Shown one piece after another: positions 42,264 to 51,734 of a stretch of DNA of 64,000 bases. The DNA is taken from NCBI RefSeq assembly GCF_042434745.1, contig NZ_JBHLSS010000110.1; one strand, written 5' to 3'. Origin of the DNA: Azotobacter paspali. GTDB lineage: Bacteria > Pseudomonadota > Gammaproteobacteria > Pseudomonadales > Pseudomonadaceae. A program made the position numbers and the translations under genes. Below the pieces are notes generated by a model, which was not told the origin of the DNA, made no database searches, and was given only the letters and a program-made list of their open reading frames with translations. Numbering within the stretch: position 1 is the stretch's first letter; every line of letters starts with the position of its first letter.

Positions 42264-43391
42264 TCACAAATCGTCGAAAAAGCGCTTCATGCCCTCGAAC
42301 CAGCCGCTGGCCTTTGGCGAATGGCTGCTGTTGCCCTGCAGACTGCCACGGAACTCCTCGAGCAGTTCGCGCTGGCGCTTGCTCAGATTGACCGGCGTCT
42401 CCACCACCACCCGGCACATCAGGTCGCCGGCCGCACCGCCGCGCACTGGCGCCACTCCCTTGCCACGCAGACGGAACAGCTTGCCAGTCTGGGCGCCCTC
42501 CGGAATCTTTAGCTTGACCCGGCCATCCAGGGTCGGCACCTCCAGTTCGCCGCCGAGCGCCGCATCGGCGAAGCTGATCGGCACCTCGCAATACAGATGC
42601 TTGCCATCGCGCTGGAAGATCGGGTGCTCGCGGACACTAACCACCACATAGAGATCGCCGGGCGGCCCGCCCAGGGTACCCGCCTCGCCTTCGCCGGCTA
42701 GGCGGATGCGATCGCCGCTGTCGACCCCGGCCGGCACCTTCACCGACAGAGTCTTGTGCTCCTCCACACGCCCCTGGCCATGGCAGTCCGGACAGGGATC
42801 GGCAATCATCTTGCCGCTGCCGTGGCAACGCGGGCAGGTCTGCTGTACAGAGAAAAAGCCCTGCTGCATGCGCACCTGCCCGATACCGCCGCAGGTCGTA
42901 CAGGTGACCGGCGTGGTGCCCTTCTTCGCGCCGCTGCCGTCGCAGGTCTTGCAGTGCACCAGGGTCGGCACCCGGATGGTCACCGTCGTACCGCGAACAG
43001 CCTCTTCCAGGTTGAGTTCCAGGGTGTAGCGTAGGTCGCTGCCGCGCTGCGGGCCACCACGGGTGCCAGCGCGCCCAGCACCGAAGAAGTCGCTGAACAC
43101 ATCGCCGAAAATATCGGAGAAATTGGCTCCACCGGCACCGAAGCCAGCCCCCCCGCCCATGTTCTGGTCGACCCCGGCATGGCCGTACTGGTCGTAGGCC
43201 ATTCGCTTGCCAGCATCGCAGAGCACCTCGTAGGCCTCGTTGACCTCCTTGAATTTCTCCTCGGCCGACTTATCGTCGGGATTTCGATCGGGGTGGTACT
43301 TCATCGCCAGACGGCGGTAAGCCTTCTTCAGCTCCGCCTCGCCGGCTCCCCGCTCGACCCCCAGCACCTCGTAATAATCACGCTTCGCCAT
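42264..43391 (-). CDS. dnaJ: Chaperone protein DnaJ
   Basis: A 375-residue type I J-protein, co-chaperone of DnaK. The J domain (residues 1-70) has the HPD tripeptide in MKYHPDRNPDD; a Gly/Phe-rich stretch (about residues 75-110) follows. The zinc domain has four C-x2-C-x-G repeats: CKTCDGSGA, CTTCGGIG, CPRCHGSG, CPDCHGQG (about residues 147-205). Then come the substrate-binding C-terminal domains. The ATG at 43391 (MAKRDYYEVLG) was chosen over an ATG nine bases upstream. Confidence 0.98.
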   Translation of the reverse strand: MAKRDYYEVLGVERGAGEAELKKAYRRLAMKYHPDRNPDDKSAEEKFKEVNEAYEVLCDAGKRMAYDQYGHAGVDQNMGGGAGFGAGGANFSDIFGDVFSDFFGAGRAGTRGGPQRGSDLRYTLELNLEEAVRGTTVTIRVPTLVHCKTCDGSGAKKGTTPVTCTTCGGIGQVRMQQGFFSVQQTCPRCHGSGKMIADPCPDCHGQGRVEEHKTLSVKVPAGVDSGDRIRLAGEGEAGTLGGPPGDLYVVVSVREHPIFQRDGKHLYCEVPISFADAALGGELEVPTLDGRVKLKIPEGAQTGKLFRLRGKGVAPVRGGAAGDLMCRVVVETPVNLSKRQRELLEEFRGSLQGNSSHSPKASGWFEGMKRFFDDL

Positions 43392-43432
43392 AAATCTCAT
43401 GAACTCCGGATTCGTCTGCCCCAGACACGCCG

Positions 43433-43482
43433 ACGCGGGAGCAAGCTCCCGCGTGACGGATCAGGCCCGCCGCAAGCGGCGG
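43433..43482. repeat. Two hairpins between dnaK and dnaJ
   Basis: ACGCGGGAG-CAAG-CTCCCGCGT (43433-43454) and CCGCCG-CAAG-CGGCGG (43467-43482), both with CAAG loops and without U-runs. They may lower dnaJ relative to dnaK by partial termination or mark an RNA processing site. Confidence 0.6.
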
Positions 43483-43507
43483 ACCGGGACGGAAGCAAGC
43501 GCGTTGC

Positions 43508-45436
<1,929 letters not shown>

Positions 45437-45554
45437 GTTCATTCTCCGAAACTTGATTCAGCAGGCCACCGAGAGGCCCATGCGCCAACCGTTCCACTAG
45501 CTCGCACTGTGCCGGGAAGGCCAGGCGCGAAAGCCGATAAATACATGCCCTTAC

Positions 45555-45582
45555 AGATGGGGACGAACCGTCCCATTTCAAG
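45555..45582 (-). promoter_or_regulatory. Sigma-32 heat-shock promoter of dnaK
   Basis: CTTGAA (45582-45577), 14 bases, CCCCATCT (45562-45555) on the minus strand: full consensus for sigma-32. The TGA inside CTTGAA is the stop codon of grpE, so the promoter overlaps the end of the upstream gene. Confidence 0.9.
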
Positions 45583-46141
45583 CCTGCTCGTCGTTCGAGG
45601 GCGTCGGCGCCTTGCTGACCACCACCATCGCCGGACGCAGCAGGCGACCGCTGAGCAGATAGCCCTTTTGGAACACCTTGAGCACGCTGCCGGGCTCGGC
45701 GCTGTCGCTTTCCTCCATGGCCATCGCCTGGTGATGTTCGGGATTGAAGGGCTCGCCGTGGGGATCGAGCTGCTCGAGCTGATAGCGCCGGAGGACGTCG
45801 TGAAACATCTTCAGGGTCAGCTCCATGCCTTCGCGCATCGGCCGGATCGACTCTTCGGCCGGATCGGACAGTTCGATGCCGCGCTCGAGGCTGTCGACCA
45901 CTCCCAGCAGGTCCTGGGCAAAGCGCTCGAGAGCGAACTTGTGCGCCTTCTCCACATCCTGCTCGGCACGTCGACGCACGTTTTGCAATTCCGCCGCGGC
46001 ACGCAGGGCCTGATCCTGGGCAGCAGCCAGTTGCTCCTCCAGTGCCTGCACGCGAGCGGCCAGGTCCTCACCGGCGGAGGTGCCCTCAGCGGCTGGAGTC
46101 TCCTCCGGCGCCCGGTTGTCGAGGTTCTGTTCGTCAGCCAT
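45578..46141 (-). CDS. grpE: Nucleotide exchange factor GrpE
   Basis: A 187-residue exchange factor that releases ADP from DnaK. It has an acidic N-terminus, a long coiled coil (about residues 25-90), and the C-terminal beta wing (FNPEHHQAMAMEESDSAEPGSVLKVFQKGY, read in part). Its length and order fit the family. A consensus sigma-32 promoter lies at 46201-46229. The gene diverges from recN. Confidence 0.97.
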   Translation of the reverse strand: MADEQNLDNRAPEETPAAEGTSAGEDLAARVQALEEQLAAAQDQALRAAAELQNVRRRAEQDVEKAHKFALERFAQDLLGVVDSLERGIELSDPAEESIRPMREGMELTLKMFHDVLRRYQLEQLDPHGEPFNPEHHQAMAMEESDSAEPGSVLKVFQKGYLLSGRLLRPAMVVVSKAPTPSNDEQA

Positions 46142-46200
46142 GCATCTCTCCTCTCAAAAGGAATAGCGATCACGGGCGCGGACCCGCGTTTCTGCCGCCC

Positions 46201-46229
46201 TATATGGGGATGCAATCGGATGCTTCAAG
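46201..46229 (-). promoter_or_regulatory. Sigma-32 heat-shock promoter of grpE
   Basis: CTTGAA (46229-46224), 14 bases, CCCCATATA (46209-46201) on the minus strand, 60 bases upstream of the grpE start. Same spacing as the dnaK promoter. Confidence 0.9.
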
Positions 46230-46290
46230 AGGACTTGCACAGCCCATCCGCATTTCGAGCATGGACAAGTTGTCCGCACGAAACGAGCTA

Positions 46291-46306
46291 CTGTATACAT
46301 ACACAG
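46291..46306. promoter_or_regulatory. LexA (SOS) box upstream of recN
   Basis: CTGTATACATACACAG: CTG-N10-CAG with the alternating TA core of the LexA operator, 24 bases before the recN start. Confidence 0.92.
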
Positions 46307-46329
46307 AAACCCATCCTGGGAGCTTCGCC

Positions 46330-48003
46330 ATGCTGGTGCACCTGTCGATCCACAACTACGCCATTGTCGAACATCTCGACCTCGAGCTGGACGCCGGCAT
46401 GACCGTCATTACCGGCGAAACCGGCGCCGGCAAGTCGATCATGCTCGATGCCCTCAGCTTGGCCCTCGGCGACCGGACCGACAGCGGCGCCGTGCGGCCG
46501 GGAGCGGACAGGGCGGACATCCTCGCCAGCTTCGATCTGACGGAGACTCCCGAAGCGCGGGCCTGGCTCGCCGAGCGCGACCTGGAACGCGAAGGCCCGT
46601 GCATCCTGCGCCGGGTGATCACCGCCGAAGGCCGCTCGCGCGCCTACATCAACGGCTCCCCGTGCCCGCAGGGCGATCTCAGGGCGCTCGGCGAGCTGCT
46701 GATCGACGTCCACAGCCAGCACGAACATCAGTCCCTGCTGAAGAACGACACCCAGCGCCGCCTGCTCGACGAGTACGCGGGCGCCAGCGATCTCGCCCGC
46801 CAGGTACGACTGGCCGCACAGCGCTGGCGACAGACCCGCCAGGAGCTGGAAAGGCTGAACAATGCCGGCGACGAGCAACGTGCCCGCCAGCAACTGCTCA
46901 GCTACCAACTGGAGGAGCTGGAGAATCTCGCCCTTGGCGCCCACGAACTGGAGGAGCTGGAGCAGGAATACAAGGCGCTGGCCAACGCAGAGCATCTGCT
47001 CGACAGTTGCCGTCAGGTCATCGACTTGTGCAGCGAGAACGATGCGGGCAACGTGCTCTCCGCCTTGACCGCCAGCCTGCAACGCCTAACCGGCCTGCAG
47101 GCGCAGCCCAGCCCGCTCGGTGAGGCGATCGATCTGCTGGCCAGCGCACAGATCCAAGTCGAGGAAGCCGTCGGCGAACTGAACCGTTTCCTCGATCACT
47201 TCGACATCGACCCGCAGCGCCAGCAGAGCATCGAAGAACGGCTCGACGCCATCTACAGCTTGGCGCGCAAGCACCGCGCCCAGCCACACGATCTGATTCC
47301 CCTACAGCAGCGGCTGCGGGGCGAACTGGCCGGGCTAAACGCAGACGACGAAACCCTCGAGCAGCTCGGCCAGGAGCTGGCGGCCTATGAGCGGCATTAC
47401 CAGGAAAAGGCCGTGGAACTCAGCGACCTCCGGCGACAGGCGGCCGCACATCTGGGCATAGCGGTCGAGCAGCAGATGCAGCGGCTCGGCATGCCCGGCG
47501 GACGCTTCGCCATCGAACTGCCGCCATGCGGCTCGAGAGAGCCGCATCCCCAAGGGTTCGAACAGGCTGAATTCCTGGTCAGCGCCAACCCCGGCCAGCC
47601 ATTGAAACCCCTGGCCAGGGTCGCCTCGGGTGGCGAGCTGTCGCGCATCAGCCTGGCGATACAGGTGATCACCGCCCAGACGTCACGCACGCCGACCCTG
47701 GTGTTCGACGAGGTCGACGTCGGCATCGGCGGGCCGACCGCCGAGGTGGTCGGCCAACTCCTGCGCCGGCTCGGCGAACTCGGTCAAGTGCTGACCGTCA
47801 CCCATCTGCCCCAGGTGGCCGCCCAAGGCCATCGCCACCTTTTCGTGCACAAGGTACGCGGAGCCGGAGAAACCCGTACGGCAGTCGCCCTGCTGGAGGG
47901 CGATCCACGTATCGAAGAACTGGCCCGCATGCTGGGTGGGCTCGAACTGACCGAGGAATCACTGGCCCACGCGCGCCGCATGATCGGCAGCGCCCAAGTC
48001 TGA
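46330..48003 (+). CDS. recN: DNA repair protein RecN
   Basis: A 557-residue SMC-like ATPase for double-strand-break repair. Walker A is TGETGAGKSIMLDAL (about residues 30-44), long coiled coils lie around residues 160-370, and the C-terminal half has the signature LARVASGGELSRISLAIQ and Walker B TLVFDEVDVGIGGPTAEVVG. The ATG at 46330 gives MLVHLSIHNYAIVEHL, the family start; an in-frame extension through the promoter was rejected. A LexA box directly upstream marks it as SOS-induced. Confidence 0.97.
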   Translation: MLVHLSIHNYAIVEHLDLELDAGMTVITGETGAGKSIMLDALSLALGDRTDSGAVRPGADRADILASFDLTETPEARAWLAERDLEREGPCILRRVITAEGRSRAYINGSPCPQGDLRALGELLIDVHSQHEHQSLLKNDTQRRLLDEYAGASDLARQVRLAAQRWRQTRQELERLNNAGDEQRARQQLLSYQLEELENLALGAHELEELEQEYKALANAEHLLDSCRQVIDLCSENDAGNVLSALTASLQRLTGLQAQPSPLGEAIDLLASAQIQVEEAVGELNRFLDHFDIDPQRQQSIEERLDAIYSLARKHRAQPHDLIPLQQRLRGELAGLNADDETLEQLGQELAAYERHYQEKAVELSDLRRQAAAHLGIAVEQQMQRLGMPGGRFAIELPPCGSREPHPQGFEQAEFLVSANPGQPLKPLARVASGGELSRISLAIQVITAQTSRTPTLVFDEVDVGIGGPTAEVVGQLLRRLGELGQVLTVTHLPQVAAQGHRHLFVHKVRGAGETRTAVALLEGDPRIEELARMLGGLELTEESLAHARRMIGSAQV

Positions 48004-48073
48004 AGATATAAGCGGCCGATCATTGAGGCGACCTACCGGCCGCCTTTCCGCTCGTGCGACGGACCGGCCGGCC

Positions 48074-48478
48074 TTAGGACTTCTTGCGCACGTAAAGCAC
48101 CAGGTTGTGATCGACCAGTTCGAAGCCGTGCCGCTTGACGATTTCCCGCTGCAACTTCTCGATATCCGGATCGTAGAATTCGATCACTTCGCCGGAATCC
48201 ACACATACCATGTGGTCGTGGTGACCGCTGTCGGCCAACTCGAATACCGCATGTCCGCCATCGAAGTTGTGGCGCACCACCAGCCCAGCCGCCTCGAACT
48301 GGGTCAGCACCCGATAGACCGTCGCCAGCCCCACGTCTTCCCCGGCCTCCATCAACGCCTTGTAGACATCCTCCGCGCTCATATGGCGATGTCCGGCAGA
48401 GTCGAGCATCTGCAGGATCTTGACGCGCGGCAGGGTAACTTTCAGACCGGCTTTACGCAGTTCGTTATTTTCAACCAT
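48074..48478 (-). CDS. fur: Ferric uptake regulator Fur
   Basis: A 134-residue iron-responsive repressor. The N-terminal winged helix (ELRKAGLKVTLPRVKILQMLDS ... DVGLATVYRVLTQFEAAGLV, read in parts) is followed by the metal-binding dimer domain with HDHMVCVDSGEVIEF. It has only one Cys and lacks the paired C-x2-C of E. coli Fur, as in P. aeruginosa. It diverges from bamE by 92 bases. Confidence 0.97.
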   Translation of the reverse strand: MVENNELRKAGLKVTLPRVKILQMLDSAGHRHMSAEDVYKALMEAGEDVGLATVYRVLTQFEAAGLVVRHNFDGGHAVFELADSGHHDHMVCVDSGEVIEFYDPDIEKLQREIVKRHGFELVDHNLVLYVRKKS

Positions 48479-48570
48479 GGTCGGCTTTCTTGCTGCTGCT
48501 TCGCAGCCTCCTTCAATGCGGGTATTATCAGGGATTCGTCGCCCCAGCAGATAGTGGAACTCTCCCAGTA

Positions 48571-49086
48571 ATGCAAAACACCAAGCTCATGCTGACCAGT
48601 CTACCCCTCGTGGGCCTGCTCACGCTTGCCGGCTGCACGATTCCCGGGGTGTACAAAATCGACATTCAGCAGGGCAATGTCGTGACGCAGGACATGATAG
48701 ACCAGTTGCGCCCCGGAATGACCCGCCGGCAAGTCCGGTTTGTCATGGGAAGCCCTCTGATCACCGACACCTTTCACCCAAACCGCTGGGATTACCTGTA
48801 CAGCATAAAACCCGGGGGCGGCCAACGTCTGCAAGAGCGGGTCAGCCTGGTGTTCGACAGCAACGATCTGTTGATCGGTCTGGCCGGCGACTTCCTCCCT
48901 GGCGCCACACGCGAAGAGGAAATCATGGGCGGCAGCGGCGGCACCGCCATCAGGAAGGCACCGACCGAAGAAGCCGAAGAACCGATCAAACCCGGCTCCC
49001 TGCTCGAAGAGATCCAGCGCGAAGTGGACAAGGCGGAAAGCGAACCCGTACCGACACCGGAACCCCTGGACCCCAGCATGCAATAA
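48571..49086 (+). CDS. bamE: Outer membrane assembly lipoprotein BamE (OmlA)
   Basis: A 171-residue lipoprotein of the BAM complex. The signal peptide ends in the lipobox LTLAGC (lipidated Cys about residue 22). The SmpA/OmlA domain follows with GNVVTQDMIDQLRPGMTRRQV, FVMGSPLITDTFHPNRWDYLY and LVFDSNDLLIGLAGDF. The C-terminal extension of about 50 residues, rich in Glu and Pro, is usual in Pseudomonas. Divergent from fur, as in related genomes. Confidence 0.95.
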   Translation: MQNTKLMLTSLPLVGLLTLAGCTIPGVYKIDIQQGNVVTQDMIDQLRPGMTRRQVRFVMGSPLITDTFHPNRWDYLYSIKPGGGQRLQERVSLVFDSNDLLIGLAGDFLPGATREEEIMGGSGGTAIRKAPTEEAEEPIKPGSLLEEIQREVDKAESEPVPTPEPLDPSMQ

Positions 49087-49106
49087 GCTTGCCAGGCCAA
49101 AGCCCG

Positions 49107-49430
49107 CTAATCCGCCGGCCTTCCGCCCGCCTTGGCCCCGGCAGCCCTGGCTGCTCGCAGCTTGCGAATCTCCTTCGGATCGGCGATCAACGGACGATAG
49201 ATCTCCACTCGCTCGCCATCCTCCAGCACGCACTCTTCCGCTCCGGACACCACCTTGCCGAAAACGCCCAGAGGACTGTTCGCCAGATCCAGACCGGGAA
49301 AGTCCCGGTCGAGCCCTGAGCGCAACGCCGCCTCGCGTACCGTGGTGCCGCATGGCACGCTCAGGCTGACGAGCTTCTGCCGATCAGCCAGGGCATACAC
49401 CACCTCCACGGCGATATTCCGTTTATCCAT
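49107..49430 (-). CDS. rnfH: RnfH-family ubiquitin-like protein
   Basis: A 107-residue protein of the RnfH/UPF0125 family with a beta-grasp fold (IAVEVVYALADRQKLVSLSV, GTTVREAALRSGL, LEDGERVEIYRPLIADPKEIR). It forms a conserved pair with ratA, resembling toxin-antitoxin pairs in layout, but its role is unknown; it is not part of an rnf cluster here. The start MDKRNIAVEV overlaps the ratA 3' end by eight bases. Confidence 0.92.
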   Translation of the reverse strand: MDKRNIAVEVVYALADRQKLVSLSVPCGTTVREAALRSGLDRDFPGLDLANSPLGVFGKVVSGAEECVLEDGERVEIYRPLIADPKEIRKLRAARAAGAKAGGRPAD

Positions 49431-49857
49431 ACAGTTGCTTGGCCCGTTCGCAAAAGGCATCCACCAGGGTATTGGCCGCCTGGTTGAACAGCGGCCCGAG
49501 AGTCGCTTTGATCAGCGGCCCGGAGTAGTCGAAAGTCAGGTCGAGACTGATCTTGCAGGCCTTCTCGCCAAGCGCCTTGAACTCCCAGAGACCATGCAGG
49601 TGGGCAAAGGGCCCCTCCTCCAGGCTCATCTCGATGCTTCGCCCCGGCTGCAGGGTGTTCCGGGTGAGAAAGCGCTGACTCAATCCGCCCTTGGCCACCG
49701 CCAGCCGGGCACGCATATGCGTCTCGCCGACCTCCAGCACTTCGGCAGCGCTGCACCAGGGGAGAAAATCCGGGTAGCGCGCCACGTCGTTGACCAGGTC
49801 GTAAAGGGCACGCGCCGGAAAGGGCAGCAGTGCCGAGCGGTGTATACGCGTCGCCAT
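49423..49857 (-). CDS. ratA: Ribosome-associated START-domain protein RatA
   Basis: A 144-residue polyketide cyclase/START-like protein. Family wording is RSALLPFPARALYDLVNDVARYPDFLPWC, RNTLQPGRSIEMSLEEGPF, and FDYSGPLIKATLGPLFNQAANTLVDAF (read in part). In E. coli RatA binds 50S subunits and blocks 70S formation; a lipid- or quinone-binding role (Coq10-like) has also been proposed for the family. It is the first gene of the ratA-rnfH pair and is divergent from smpB. Confidence 0.94.
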   Translation of the reverse strand: MATRIHRSALLPFPARALYDLVNDVARYPDFLPWCSAAEVLEVGETHMRARLAVAKGGLSQRFLTRNTLQPGRSIEMSLEEGPFAHLHGLWEFKALGEKACKISLDLTFDYSGPLIKATLGPLFNQAANTLVDAFCERAKQLYG

Positions 49858-50072
49858 TCAATAGCTCTCGGTTACTTCGTCGATTCGCGGGCAAACAGGG
49901 CGGCACGCCTGACGCCCACGGCGCCGCGAAGGGATGCCATGGCCCAGGCGAAGGACGCAGCCGGCGAAATCCGGTGCACCTTGGCCGCCGCTGCATGCAG
50001 AAGCGATCAAGTATTGTCCGAAATTAACCGCCCCCCCTCAAGCTCGGTGTCGCCAGCCCGCCTGCAACTGCC

Positions 50073-50078
50073 TATAAT
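50073..50078 (+). promoter_or_regulatory. Consensus -10 box immediately before smpB
   Basis: TATAAT ends nine bases before the smpB ATG, and no Shine-Dalgarno sequence lies between them. If used, it would start an mRNA within about three bases of the ATG, that is, nearly leaderless. The -35 region is weak. Confidence 0.6.
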
Positions 50079-50087
50079 GCGCGCCCT

Positions 50088-50570
50088 ATGGCTAAGCAAA
50101 AGAAACACCCTCAGGGCAACATTGCGCAAAACAAGAAGGCGCTGCACGATTATTTCATCGAACAGAAGTTCGAGGCCGGCCTGGCCCTGTCCGGCTGGGA
50201 AGTGAAGAGCCTGCGCGCCGGCAAGGCACAACTGGTCGACAGCTACGTGCTGCTCAAGGATGGCGAGGCTTGGCTGATGGGTAGCCATATCACGCCCTTG
50301 AAGACGGCCAGCACCCATGTGATCGCCGACCCCACCCGCACCCGTAAGCTGCTGCTGCACAAGCGCGAACTCGGCAAGCTGTTCGGCTCCGTCCAGCAGA
50401 AAGGCTATGCTTGCGTCGCCCTCTCGCTGTACTGGAAGAAACATCTGATCAAGTGCGAGATCGCCCTGGCCAAGGGCAAGAAGGAATACGACAAGCGCGA
50501 CACCGAGAAGGTCCGGGACTCCGATCGGGAAATCCAGCGCGCCATACGCAGCAAGGGCAAAGAAGACTGA
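50088..50570 (+). CDS. smpB: SsrA-binding protein SmpB
   Basis: A 160-residue partner of tmRNA in trans-translation, the rescue of stalled ribosomes. Family text includes IAQNKKALHDYFIEQKFEAGLALSGWEVKSLRAGKAQL (read in part), ALSLYWKKHLIKCEIALAKGKKEYDKRDTEK, and the basic C-terminal tail DREIQRAIRSKGKED that enters the mRNA channel. The start has no visible ribosome-binding site. tmRNA itself is at 62010, about 11 kb downstream. Confidence 0.97.
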   Translation: MAKQKKHPQGNIAQNKKALHDYFIEQKFEAGLALSGWEVKSLRAGKAQLVDSYVLLKDGEAWLMGSHITPLKTASTHVIADPTRTRKLLLHKRELGKLFGSVQQKGYACVALSLYWKKHLIKCEIALAKGKKEYDKRDTEKVRDSDREIQRAIRSKGKED

Positions 50571-50603
50571 CCCTGGGGCAGCGGCCATGCATGGCGCGCG
50601 CCT

Positions 50604-51380
50604 TCAGCTCTCGGCCAATCCCTGACGGCGGCGCGCCCGCGCCTCGCGTTGCGCTTCCCGTTGCACCTCGGCCAGCACCTCCTGCACATAGTGGATATGC
50701 CGGCTGGACACTTCCCGCGCCTCCTCGGCCCGCCCTCCGACGATCGCCTCATACAGTTCACGGTGCTGCTGCAACAGCATGTCGCGGGTTTCGCCGCGCT
50801 GGGCATACATGCCGCCGATATTGGTCACCACATTGCGTCTGAGCAGATCGAACAGCCCCTTGATGGTGTGCAGCAGCACGGCATTATGGCTGGCCTCGGC
50901 GATCGCCAGATGAAAATGTGCATCGGCCAGTCCTTCCTCGGGACCGCCGCCAAGCACCGGAGAGTCGTAACAACGCTGCAGGCGCTCGAAGGCGGAGCGC
51001 AGGCGCTCATGGTCCAGCGGCGTGGCGCGCAGTGCCGCATAGAAGGCACAGGCACCTTCCAGGGTATGCCGGAATTCCAGCAGGTCACGCTGCGCCTCGG
51101 TACTGCTTTCCAGCAACTGCAGCAATGGATCGCTGAAGGTCGAGCCCAACGATTCGGCCACATAGGTGCCCCCGCCCTGCCGGCTGACCAGCAGGCCGCG
51201 CGCCGCCAGCTTCTGGATCGCCTCGCGCAGCGAGGGGCGCGACACGCCGAACTGCTCGGCCAGTGCACGCTCTGCCGGTAGACGCTCGCCCGCCTTAAGC
51301 GAGCCTTCGAGAATCATCGCCTCCAGGCGCACAACGATATCGTCCGACAGACGGCGCTGTCGGACCGGACCGAATTCCAT
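50604..51380 (-). CDS. lldR: GntR/FadR-family lactate regulator LldR
   Basis: A 258-residue repressor. The N-terminal winged HTH reads RLPAERALAEQFGVSRPSLREAIQKLAARGLL (about residues 36-67), and the C-terminal FCD domain (from about residue 90) binds the effector, with the metal/ligand residues likely in DAHFHLAIAEASHN and SRHIHYV. By family and position it senses L- and D-lactate and represses the divergent lldP-lut-dld genes; a matching operator is present at 51584-51604. Divergent by 354 bases from lldP. Confidence 0.92.
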   Translation of the reverse strand: MEFGPVRQRRLSDDIVVRLEAMILEGSLKAGERLPAERALAEQFGVSRPSLREAIQKLAARGLLVSRQGGGTYVAESLGSTFSDPLLQLLESSTEAQRDLLEFRHTLEGACAFYAALRATPLDHERLRSAFERLQRCYDSPVLGGGPEEGLADAHFHLAIAEASHNAVLLHTIKGLFDLLRRNVVTNIGGMYAQRGETRDMLLQQHRELYEAIVGGRAEEAREVSSRHIHYVQEVLAEVQREAQREARARRRQGLAES

Positions 51381-51538
51381 TGTCTTCCTCCTCAGTCCAC
51401 CGAACTACTGGCTTGACTATTTAGCGACCTACTTATTACCAGCCTCCCCGGCTCTCCCGCGAAGCCTGCCCACGACGCTCAAGCCCAGTAATAACAAGTC
51501 CTGGAAGAGGCTGGCGACAAAATTCGCAAGGGGACAAA

Positions 51539-51568
51539 TTGACACGGCACCCGCATAAAAACTAATCT
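51539..51568 (+). promoter_or_regulatory. Predicted sigma-70 promoter of lldP
   Basis: TTGACA (51539-51544), 18 bases, TAATCT (51563-51568). The predicted start near 51575 lies just before the LldR operator. The rest of the 354-base lldR-lldP gap holds no ORF; a half operator TGGTAATAAG is seen on the minus strand near 51430-51440. Confidence 0.65.
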
Positions 51569-51583
51569 TGTCCGGCGACACTG

Positions 51584-51604
51584 TAAATTGGTATTACCAA
51601 TTTA
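51584..51604. promoter_or_regulatory. LldR operator (21-bp palindrome)
   Basis: TAAATTGGTA-T-TACCAATTTA is a perfect palindrome with 10-base arms containing TTGGT-N3-ACCAA, the PdhR/LldR type. Located just downstream of the likely start, it would block transcription when bound. Confidence 0.88.
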
Positions 51605-51734
51605 TCAACTGCAGCGACAAAAATCGGCTGCGGCCCGCCGCCTAGCCCGGGACACCCGACCCCGACCACGGTACGGCCAGGGCGCGTCGCACCGAGTCGT
51701 CGATCCTATCCAAGAACAATCAAAGGGTCCCCCC

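Noticed and set aside
49107..49857. ratA-rnfH as a toxin-antitoxin system
   Set aside because: Layout resembles one, but RatA is a conserved housekeeping ribosome factor in pseudomonads, and the pair is in its ancestral position.
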